Source: Planctomycetota bacterium (GTDB taxonomy: Bacteria; Planctomycetota; PUPC01; DSUN01). From it: a stretch of 21,470 nucleotides of DNA. The notes under the pieces were generated by a model that saw only the letters and a program-made list of their open reading frames with translations, was not told where the DNA came from and did not search any database. A program made the translations under genes and the position numbers. The DNA lies in NCBI GenBank assembly GCA_016872875.1, contig VGYW01000098.1:1-21470 (forward strand). The letters are read 5' to 3'. Each line of letters starts with the position of its first letter. The first letter of the stretch is position 1. Shown in pieces: positions 16,112 through 21,470 of the stretch.

Positions 16112-16140
16112 TTGACACCGGCGGCCGAGCGGGGTAGTAT
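16112..16140 (+). promoter_or_regulatory. Promoter of the truncated toxin/antitoxin pair
   Basis: TTGACA (16112-16117), 17 nt, TAGTAT (16135-16140). It lies only 37 nt upstream of the first start codon and directly against the coding relic of the toxin. It is divergent from the asnS promoter. Confidence 0.82.
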
Positions 16141-16176
16141 CAGAGGGGCGGAGCGACGAGTCGGGTCAGGAAGCGC

Positions 16177-16335
16177 ATGCGCGCGAACCCGCTCGCACCG
16201 TGGGAGTTCCGCATCGGCGATCTGCGGGTCTACTATGACGTGCAGACGGACCCCGAGCCAATGGTTCTCGTGCGAGCCGTAGGGGTGAAAGAGCGCGATC
16301 AACTGCGGATCGCAGGAAAGGTGGTTCAGATATGA
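16177..16335 (+). pseudogene. N-terminally truncated RelE/ParE-superfamily toxin
   Basis: The 52 codons encode only the C-terminal half of a RelE/ParE-fold toxin: NPLAPWEFRIGDLRVYYDV, then LVRAVGVKERDQLRIAGKVV. Full members are about 90-100 residues and carry an N-terminal helical hairpin followed by a TRNRKRMRPNPLAPWE-type segment, from my memory of the family. In frame upstream of the ATG the sequence still reads SRVRKR, a relic of that segment, but a stop (TAG, inside the -10 box) blocks extension. The missing half seems to have been deleted, placing the promoter next to the fragment. AGGAA lies 5 nt before the ATG, so the fragment could be translated. The stop overlaps the antitoxin start (ATGA). 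It may be inactive. Confidence 0.72.
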
Positions 16336-16607
16336 GGACCGTTGAAATGGCCGAAGCGAAGGGGACCTTGGCCGAATACGCGCGGGGCCTTAAGCGGCGG
16401 CCGGTGATCCTCACACGGCGGGGCAAGCCCGTCGCCGCTCTGGTCTCGGTCGAGCACGAGGACTGGGAGAGCATCAGCCTTGCCACCAACCCCCAGTTCA
16501 TGGCTATTATCGAGCGCTCGCGGGCACGCCAGGCAGCGGAGGGTGGCATCCCGATCGCGGAGGTCCGGCGGCGCCTGGGACTGCCCAAGCTCCGCCGCGG
16601 CAGGTAG
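16332..16607 (+). CDS. Phd/YefM-type antitoxin
   Basis: The 91-residue protein has the Phd/YefM fold signature. MRTVEMAEAKGTLAEYARGLKRRPVILTRRGKPVAALVSVEHEDWE forms the N-terminal DNA-binding and dimerisation domain. The C-terminal tail (INPQF-like helix, SRARQAAEGGIPIAEVRRRLGL) is the part that normally wraps the toxin. Its start overlaps the toxin stop by 4 nt, so it is translationally coupled with the toxin gene first. Such antitoxins usually repress their own promoter, here at 16112-16140. Because the toxin is truncated, it may be a leftover or serve as a stand-alone regulator. Confidence 0.87.
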   Translation: MRTVEMAEAKGTLAEYARGLKRRPVILTRRGKPVAALVSVEHEDWESISLATNPQFMAIIERSRARQAAEGGIPIAEVRRRLGLPKLRRGR

Positions 16608-16651
16608 GGACGGCATGGGTTGCGGCCAGGGCACCTCTTCCACACGCATGG

Positions 16652-17281
16652 TCAGCCTCCGTTCAGGCGGCACACGTAGGTTCGCGCGCGAAGGATGGTC
16701 CCGTCGGGGTCGGCGTCGGCGAAGTGCTCGATGCGGTTGCCGATGCCGTTGGTCGAGGCCTGCGAGCTGCGGTATTCGAGGCCGACGAGCTTGCCCTCGC
16801 GGCGGATGGGGCGGAGGAGCACCACGCTGTGGCCGGTGCCGCCGGCGCGCCAGAACTGGATGAAGTCGCCCGGGCGGGCCTCGTCGAGCGGCAGCTCGCG
16901 TCCGATGCCGAGATTTTCCGCAGCCACGACGCATTGTTTCTCGCGGCTCTCGGGCGTGGCGCCGAACCATTCGCGCTGGAGGCGGTGAACTTGCTCGACC
17001 GACTTGTCGGCCAGGAGGCCGCGGCTCGCGGCCACACGCATGGCGACGGCGAAGGTGAAGCCGCAGCAGTAGGTGCCTTTGGCTCCTCTCGCCAGAATCG
17101 TCTTGCCCTTGAACACCACCTCCTCGGGCGAGCCGGTGCCCTTCCATGACTTGTCGTAGCCCCCGCCGTCGGGGAAGAAGGCGAAATCTCCATTGATGTC
17201 TTGGCGTGAGCAAGACAGGGACAGGAAGATCGGGAAGCAGAGAAAGGCGGTAGCAGGCTGGAATAACGCCGTTCTCAGCAT
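16652..17281 (-). CDS. Putative secreted NlpC/P60- or CHAP-like cysteine peptidase/amidase
   Basis: The 209 residues start with a hydrophobic export signal ending SLSCSRQD, perhaps a lipoprotein site although the lipobox is not canonical. A Cys in GTYCCGFTFAVAMRV at the start of a helix, then PGDFIQFWRAGGTGHSVVLL and YRSSQASTNGIG, give the Cys-His-polar order of papain-like NlpC/P60 or CHAP domains. It would cleave peptide or amide bonds in the cell wall or other extracytoplasmic substrates. The assignment rests on motif order, not a confident family match. The ATG at 17281 overlaps the hicB stop (ATGCTGA), suggesting coupling, with no clear ribosome site of its own. An upstream TTG at 17296 is possible but less likely. 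Confidence 0.7.
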   Translation of the reverse strand: MLRTALFQPATAFLCFPIFLSLSCSRQDINGDFAFFPDGGGYDKSWKGTGSPEEVVFKGKTILARGAKGTYCCGFTFAVAMRVAASRGLLADKSVEQVHRLQREWFGATPESREKQCVVAAENLGIGRELPLDEARPGDFIQFWRAGGTGHSVVLLRPIRREGKLVGLEYRSSQASTNGIGNRIEHFADADPDGTILRARTYVCRLNGG

Positions 17282-17538
17282 GAGGGGATTTCGCAAAGCG
17301 CAGGCGGGACAGGGTCGCCGTAGTCAAGGCAGCACTCGACGATCGTCCGCGTGAGCCCTTGGGCGATCTCCACGGTCTCCGTGATGCTGCGTCCCTCCGC
17401 CACAAGGCCGGGGACATCTGGGCTGGTGGCGACATACCCGCCTTCTCTCAAAGGCTCGATGTGCAGCCTGATGGTCACCTCATCCACCCGGGCGAGGCGG
17501 CGTCGGACTCTGGGCGCGGTTCCCCGCGGTTTGCGCAT
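17275..17538 (-). CDS. HicB-family protein without HicA partner
   Basis: The 87 residues contain the HicB core: IRLHIEPLREGGYVATSPDVPGLVAEGRSITETVEIAQGLTRTIVECCLDYGDPVPP. This is the partial-RNase-H-like fold that normally neutralises the HicA mRNA interferase. No HicA (about 60-80 residues, with a GSH motif) is found on either side. The gene instead overlaps a putative secreted cysteine peptidase by a few nucleotides. It is therefore an orphan antitoxin or a domesticated regulator. The ATG at 17538 has AGGAG about 10 nt upstream. A GTG 17 codons later is an alternative. The promoter is at 17584-17612. Confidence 0.85.
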   Translation of the reverse strand: MRKPRGTAPRVRRRLARVDEVTIRLHIEPLREGGYVATSPDVPGLVAEGRSITETVEIAQGLTRTIVECCLDYGDPVPPALCEIPSC

Positions 17539-17583
17539 CGCCGTTCGTCTCCTCTCGATGATTGGTGGCCCGCCGACATTTGT

Positions 17584-17612
17584 ATTCTACACCGTTGAGG
17601 ACGTTTCGCCAA
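17584..17612 (-). promoter_or_regulatory. Promoter of the hicB-like / peptidase pair
   Basis: On the minus strand TTGGCG (17612-17607) and TAGAAT (17589-17584) are separated by 17 nt. It sits in the 96-nt gap between the unknown secreted protein and hicB, with a leader of about 40 nt. Confidence 0.65.
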
Positions 17613-17634
17613 GACGCAACGAGCGAGAGCGGGC

Positions 17635-19347
17635 CTATGGGCACGTGAGGAAGGCGCTGAGGGTCCAGTCGGCGATGATCTCGTTGATCACGGCGCTCCG
17701 GTAGAGGTCCTCGTCCCAGATGAGGCCGCGGGTCTGGTAGTGGTGGAGAAAGGCGTCGGGCAGGAAGCCGCGGCGGCCGCCCTCGATGCAGAGGCCCCAG
17801 GGCACCTTGTCGAACGAGGGCTTGCCGATGTTCCAGAGGGCCTCGAAGCCGATGCCGAAGCCGTAATAGCGGTTCTCCTCGGCCTTGTTCGGGTCGTCGT
17901 TGCCGCGCCAGCTCTTCGATTCGGCCTGGCGGCAGGCCTCGCCCTCCCACTCGACGAAGCGGTTGGCCATGCGCTCGCGGTGGAGCGCCTCGGCCTTCGC
18001 CATCAGGGGCACGGACGTGCCGGTCATCGGGATGATGCCGTATTGGAGCGCGGCGTCGCATTCGTGGATGGAGAAGGCCATCGCAATGTTCGCGGGCTTC
18101 TCCTTCGCTGGGTCGCGGCGCAGCGGCTTGTCGGGGCCGGGCTGGAAGCCGCGGAGAGCCTTCATGTACATGTGCGGGGTCTGGCAGGGGATGACCTTGA
18201 CGCAGAACTTCTCGAGCCGCGCCTTGATCTCCGGCTCCTCGCGGTGGTCGGCCACGTAGCGGGCGAAGTCCACAAGCCCAAGCGCCGAGCGCCATTCGTC
18301 CTCGGCGTGGTACATGCCGTAGGCATACCAGATAGGCTTGGCGGCATCGCCGAGGGTCAAGCTCCAGACGTTGTAGCCGAGGACGTGGCCCTCGCACTCG
18401 ACGCGCAGCGGCGGGTGCTCGGCGGCCACGTCGCGCAGGATGCCGCCCCACTCCTCGGCCAGCGGCTTCTTGTTCCAGTAGCGGCCCATGCGGAGCGACT
18501 TGCCAAGCAGGTTGCCGAGGAAGACGTACTTGTTGAATGCCCCGCGGCTCTCCCGGGCCGCGCCCCAAGCGAGGTTCGGCTCGCCGAGGGAACGGAAGTC
18601 GAGGGCATAGATGCTCCCCTCGCCGACCTGCTCGCGGACGAAGACTGGGCGATCGTTGAGGGACGAGACGGCGACGATGCAGAACGTGGCGATGCGCCCC
18701 TCGGGGATCACAAGCTGCCGCTGCACGTAGCGGCCGCCCTCGTTGCCGCACCACGGGAGCGAGTCGCCGATGGCGAAGCCGGCCGTGAGCGCGTGCTCCT
18801 CCCTGAGCGTCACGCGGGGGATAGGCTCCAGCGCTTCAGCCTTGAGGGCCTTCACCGCCTCGTTCATCCACGGCTCGGGCAGATTCCCCTCGGGGGGGAG
18901 CCACCGCGGCTCCTTCGGGCCGGGCGTGTTCCCACAGATCTTTGCCGCCGCCACCGCAAGCGCCTTGAACTGCTCGGGAGTGAGCTTAGGCACATGGTCC
19001 TTGTTCGGCAGCGCCTCGACCGACACCTTGAGGCCGTGGAGGCGTGAGAATTCGTCGAGGCCAGTGATGGCCGTCCGCCCCGAGCGCGCGAAGCCGCGCA
19101 CCATCTCGGCATCGAGCAGCCCCAGCTTCGCATCGTCGCGGACCTCAGTGACCAGGAAGGCGAAGTCCTTGAGGTCGGGTTTCGCCCCCAGCTCGAACGT
19201 CTGAACCCGGCCCGGATAGAGCGTTTCGAGGGAGCGGACGAAGCGCGACTTCGGCGTGTCGCTGAGGACCGCGATCTTCCCCTCGGCCCCAATGCCCCAG
19301 CGCGGCAGCACCAAAGACAGCAGCGCCACAACCCTCAAGAGTCCCAT
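17635..19347 (-). CDS. Secreted protein of unknown function (570 residues)
   Basis: I do not recognise the family. A signal peptide (MGLLRVVALLSLVLPRWGIGAEG) is followed by KIAVLSDTPKSRFVRSLETLY and LVTEVRDDAKLGLLDAEMVRGFARSGRTAITG. That segment looks like a Rossmann or amidotransferase-like alpha/beta domain (about 23-130), as in many planctomycete secreted proteins. A second part (about 180-270, AIGDSLPWCGNEGGRYVQRQLVIPEGRIA, VGEGSIYALDFRSLGEPNLAWG) resembles a beta-rich module. The C-terminal part (about 300-570) holds conserved-looking HxE-type residues (SIHECDAALQYGIIP) and many aromatics, suggesting an enzyme or carbohydrate-binding role, unproven. GAGGG lies 7 nt before the ATG. It appears to be monocistronic. 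Confidence 0.72.
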   Translation of the reverse strand: MGLLRVVALLSLVLPRWGIGAEGKIAVLSDTPKSRFVRSLETLYPGRVQTFELGAKPDLKDFAFLVTEVRDDAKLGLLDAEMVRGFARSGRTAITGLDEFSRLHGLKVSVEALPNKDHVPKLTPEQFKALAVAAAKICGNTPGPKEPRWLPPEGNLPEPWMNEAVKALKAEALEPIPRVTLREEHALTAGFAIGDSLPWCGNEGGRYVQRQLVIPEGRIATFCIVAVSSLNDRPVFVREQVGEGSIYALDFRSLGEPNLAWGAARESRGAFNKYVFLGNLLGKSLRMGRYWNKKPLAEEWGGILRDVAAEHPPLRVECEGHVLGYNVWSLTLGDAAKPIWYAYGMYHAEDEWRSALGLVDFARYVADHREEPEIKARLEKFCVKVIPCQTPHMYMKALRGFQPGPDKPLRRDPAKEKPANIAMAFSIHECDAALQYGIIPMTGTSVPLMAKAEALHRERMANRFVEWEGEACRQAESKSWRGNDDPNKAEENRYYGFGIGFEALWNIGKPSFDKVPWGLCIEGGRRGFLPDAFLHHYQTRGLIWDEDLYRSAVINEIIADWTLSAFLTCP

Positions 19348-19430
19348 GGCAGGCCCTCATTGCAGGAGTCGTCTGGTCTCGTAGGATACCCCCTCTTCCG
19401 CGGGCTTGCTCCTGGGGTCAGGCCATCCGC

Positions 19431-19627
19431 TCACCAGGGCGCCCAGAAGTGGGTGATCTTCCGCGTCTTGCCGTCAGGGAACTCTATGTAGAGGTTCTCG
19501 ACGTCTTCACCCAATGGCGCACGCCGATCACGGGAGTGCCGAAGCCGATGCAGCCGAAGCGCACCCCCGTGCAACCCGGCAGCCCGAGCAGCAGCCCGAT
19601 CAGCACCGCACGAATGCCAGGCGACAT
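19431..19627 (-). pseudogene. Small lipoprotein gene broken by a frameshift
   Basis: ATG at 19627 has GGAG 8 nt upstream and starts MSPGIRAVLIGLLLGLPGCTGVRFGCIGFGTPVIGVRHW, an export signal with a lipobox-like LPGC. That frame ends after 47 codons at 19484. The other frame continues from about the same point as GEDVENLYIEFPDGKTRKITHFWAPW and stops at 19431, and this piece looks like genuine protein. The simplest reading is one lipoprotein of about 65 residues interrupted by a one-base shift near 19500-19515. A sequencing or assembly error, a real mutation, or two short products are all possible. Confidence 0.6.
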
Positions 19628-19736
19628 GTGGGTCGCTCCTCTTCTCGGCTCTTGGCGATAGCATTGTACGAGCTGGGCCAGCAAGATGCGACTTGAAAGG
19701 GGGACACCCAGGAATGGCACCAACATAAGCCCGAAA

Positions 19737-19926
19737 GGGCGGCAGGTGGTAGCCACGGGCGTGAGCCCGTGGATCACGTGGCGGCGAGACAGGGCCCAGC
19801 CCCCGCAGGGGGCGGCAGAAGCTGTGAGTTGCCATTCTCCTTGCTCTCTGCCGCCCCCTGCGGGGGCTGGGCCTCGGGTGTGCCCGTCGTCCACGGGCTC
19901 ACGCCCGTGGCTACCACCTGCCGCCC
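19737..19926. repeat. Nested inverted repeat (37-bp outer, 24-bp inner arms)
   Basis: Arms 19737-19773 and 19890-19926 form a perfect 37-bp inverted repeat. They contain GTGGTAGCCACGGGCGTGAG, itself partly palindromic (CCACGGGC / GCCCGTGG). Inside, 19795-19818 and 19848-19871 form a perfect 24-bp inverted repeat (CCCAGCCCCCGCAGGGGGCG...). No gene lies here. The 530-nt gap between the lipoprotein start and the UroD-like gene is mostly this and the tandem repeat that follows. Confidence 0.9.
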
Positions 19927-20086
19927 GCCGGGGGCGGGCTGGGTCGGCGCCAATGCCTACGTTGGCCCCATTGCGGGGGCTGGGTCTCGGGTATACCCGT
20001 CGCCCACGGGCTCACGCCCGTGGCTACCACCTGCCGCCCGCCGGGGCGGGCTGGGTCGGCACCCATGCCTTACGTTTGCCCCATTG
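19861..20086. repeat. Tandem duplication of a 113-bp palindrome-bearing unit
   Basis: Unit 1 (19861-19973) and unit 2 (19974-20086) are near-identical direct repeats. Each starts CGGGGGCTGGG(C/T)CTCGGGT, includes CCACGGGCTCACGCCCGTGG and CTACCACCTGCCGCCCGCCG, and ends with a GCCCCATTG motif. Differences are few and mostly single bases. Unit 1 overlaps the right arm of the inverted repeat at 19737-19926. This lies just upstream of the UroD-like gene. Confidence 0.88.
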
Positions 20087-20158
20087 GGGACACCCGGCTC
20101 CTTTGCTGTTGAAAAAGCCTGGAGGTTCCGCAATAGTATAGCGCAAAGGAGGCAGCCG

Positions 20159-21343
20159 ATGACAGAGAATGCGCAACTCGCCCTCGACACGATCCTCCAG
20201 CGGCCCACGCGCGGCATCCCCGCGTGGATCATCCACGTCATGGAGCACTCGATGATCGAGCGCCTCGCGGGCGCCCAGCCCGGCGAATACCGCCGAGACC
20301 CCACCCGCGTCTATCTCGCCATGCAGCGGGCGGTGGGCGCCTGCATGATTGACCAGTTCATCCCCGACAACCCGCTCACGATGGGAGATAAAGGGTTCGA
20401 GGGGAAGGAGAAGGGCGCGACCACGGGCGCCGAAAGTATCGTCCTCGACGGCATTGAGGTCACCGGCCCCGAAGCGGTGGTCGAGCACCTGGAGCGTTTC
20501 GAGTTCTCGCGCCTCCGCAAGGCGGCCGCGGACTTCGACGAGGACCGCCGCGTGGCCGACATCCTGCGAGGCGAGGCGGCGGTCCAGGCCACCCTCGGCC
20601 CCGACATCCTCAAGGCCCCCTACGGCGTGGCCCGCTTCCCCTGCTTCCGCTACGGGGCATACGGCTACGCCCCATACTTCATGGCCTACGCCCTCTACCC
20701 CGACGTGATGGAGCGGGACTTCGCCCTCCAGGCCGACTTGGCGCTGTGCAACAACCGCGCCGTGGCGCGGGCCTACCGAGAGGGCAACCTGCCGCCCCTC
20801 CTGCGCCTGGACCACGACATGGCCGATTCGCGGGGCACGCTGGTGGACATTCGTTCACTCGACCGCCTCTGGTTCCCCCACTTCGCCCGCTGCCTCGAGC
20901 CGCTACTGAAGAGCGACGTGCGGCTCATCTGGCACTGCGACGGCAATCTGATGGCGATGGTGCCCCGCCTCCTCGACGTCGGCCTGCGCGGCTTCCAGGG
21001 CTTCCAGTACGAGTGCGGGATGGACTACGCGCGCATCTGCCGAATGAAGGCGAAGGACGGCTCCGACCTGCTCATCATCGCAGGCGTGAGTGTAAGCACC
21101 ACATTGCCTTACGGCAGCCCGGACGACGTGCGGCGGGAGCTTCGGTGGCTCGTCGAGGCCGGCCCCCCCACGGGCCTCTTCCTCGGCGGCTCCAGCTCCA
21201 TCACCCCCGGTGTGCCATGGGAGAACGTGACCACCATGCTCGAGGGCCTGCGTCACTACAGGGCCGCAGCGAAAAAAGGGGACATTCTACTTTATTCTTC
21301 ACCTTACCCTGGTGAGGACGTAAGTGATTATAGCGTCCAATGA
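20159..21343 (+). CDS. UroD/MtaA superfamily protein (uroporphyrinogen decarboxylase-like)
   Basis: The 394 residues show the UroD-fold barrel of the MtaA/CmuA methyltransferase branch: PAWIIHVMEHSMIERLAG, LLRLDHDMADSRGTLVD, VRLIWHCDGNLMAMVPRLLDVGLRGFQGFQYECGMDYARI, and SSSITPGVPWENVTTMLEGLRHY. Relatives in this branch transfer methyl groups to or from corrinoid proteins. That would fit a cobalamin-importing organism, but the substrate cannot be read. True heme-pathway UroD is unlikely, since the N-terminal substrate-binding arginine pattern is absent. ATG at 20159 has AAAGGAGG 6 nt upstream. A weak promoter (TTGAAA at 20109, TAGTAT at 20134, 19 nt apart) precedes it. The last 23 residues (from KKGDILLYSS) and the stop codon come from an inserted inverted-repeat element, so the native tail is lost. 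Confidence 0.88.
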   Translation: MTENAQLALDTILQRPTRGIPAWIIHVMEHSMIERLAGAQPGEYRRDPTRVYLAMQRAVGACMIDQFIPDNPLTMGDKGFEGKEKGATTGAESIVLDGIEVTGPEAVVEHLERFEFSRLRKAAADFDEDRRVADILRGEAAVQATLGPDILKAPYGVARFPCFRYGAYGYAPYFMAYALYPDVMERDFALQADLALCNNRAVARAYREGNLPPLLRLDHDMADSRGTLVDIRSLDRLWFPHFARCLEPLLKSDVRLIWHCDGNLMAMVPRLLDVGLRGFQGFQYECGMDYARICRMKAKDGSDLLIIAGVSVSTTLPYGSPDDVRRELRWLVEAGPPTGLFLGGSSSITPGVPWENVTTMLEGLRHYRAAAKKGDILLYSSPYPGEDVSDYSVQ

Positions 21344-21392
21344 TACATAGATCGCCAACATCGCGGCCGAGAAAAGTAGAATGTCCCCTTTT
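21274..21392. mobile_element. MITE/REP-like element with perfect 20-bp inverted repeats
   Basis: Arms 21274-21293 and 21373-21392 are perfect 20-bp inverted repeats containing GGGGACATTCTACTTT, flanking 79 bp with an internal GGACG / CGTCC hairpin. There is no transposase. I recall similar GGGGACATTCTACTTT ends near REP-associated tyrosine transposases in planctomycete-like genomes, so it may be mobilised in trans. It is inserted at the 3' end of the UroD-like gene. Confidence 0.85.
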
Positions 21393-21470
21393 CCGAGTCA
21401 ACCTCGCCAGTCGCGCTCCTCTGTTCGCTTCGCGGGAACCCAAAGCGGCGACTTCGTCACCGCACTCCAT
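21393..21470. other. Window end without recognised gene
   Basis: These 78 nt after the inverted-repeat element are too short to assign. A minus-strand frame is open to the edge but runs back through the repeat element and shows no family signature. Confidence 0.4.

Noticed and set aside
16011..16176. Possible T-box leader of asnS
   Set aside because: The leader from the predicted promoter is only about 40 nt and lacks the T-box sequence and antiterminator.
19737..20086. Regularly repeated palindromes as a possible CRISPR array
   Set aside because: Only two direct units of 113 bp with no variable spacers and no cas genes; it is a tandem duplication of a palindromic element.

Overview
The window looks like chromosomal DNA of a GC-rich, Gram-negative-type bacterium, most likely a Planctomycetota (or wider PVC-group) lineage known mainly from metagenomes. 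The phylum is inferred from gene content: a planctomycete-style secreted hydrolase, a DUF2752 protein, a zinc-ribbon membrane protein, a MtaA/UroD-like protein, a GH42-like protein, solo HicB, and abundant dispersed palindromic repeats. No rRNA, tRNA, phage gene or intact transposase was recognised.

Layout. 1-1461 (-) is the N-terminal two thirds of a secreted alpha/beta-hydrolase-like protein. 1574-3163 (-) is a GT-C membrane glycosyltransferase. 3276-6252 (+) is dapF followed 9 nt later by a GH42-like protein that seems to lack both catalytic glutamates. 6264-7767 (-) is a SurA-like PPIase plus a HEAT-repeat protein. 8045-8356 (+) is an unknown 103-residue protein with a perfect sigma70-type promoter. 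8575-12041 (-) is a vitamin B12 uptake unit: consensus promoter, cobalamin riboswitch, intrinsic terminator, btuB, then tonB. 12042-13458 has no credible protein gene. It holds two transposase-less inverted-repeat elements separated by about 0.9 kb of very GC-rich, hairpin-rich DNA. 13468-14526 (+) carries a DUF2752 protein and a zinc-ribbon membrane protein. 14604-16010 (-) is asnS. 16112-16607 (+) is a toxin/antitoxin remnant whose RelE/ParE-like toxin has lost its N-terminal half. 16652-17538 (-) is a solo HicB coupled to a putative secreted cysteine peptidase. 17635-19347 (-) is a secreted protein of unknown function. 19431-19627 (-) is a small frameshifted lipoprotein. 19737-20086 is nested inverted and tandem repeats. 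20159-21343 (+) is a UroD/MtaA-family protein whose C-terminus is written by a small inverted-repeat element.

How it works together. The clearest functional unit is B12 uptake, where the riboswitch would switch off btuB (and perhaps tonB) when cobalamin is plentiful. Most other genes are housekeeping (lysine/peptidoglycan precursor, Asn-tRNA charging, envelope protein folding) or secreted proteins. Several promoters share one architecture, a TTGNNN box, exactly 17 nt, then a TATAAT-like box, and can be read with confidence.

The most unusual aspect is how often palindromic elements have entered or reshaped genes: inside a signal peptide, inside the TonB linker, at the -35 box of the B12 promoter, supplying a ribosome binding site, and supplying a stop codon. 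I found no clear new defence or biosynthetic system. The best candidates for undescribed biology are the pseudoenzyme-like GH42 protein, the structured 12.2-13.1 kb region, the strongly promoted 103-residue protein and the repeat families.
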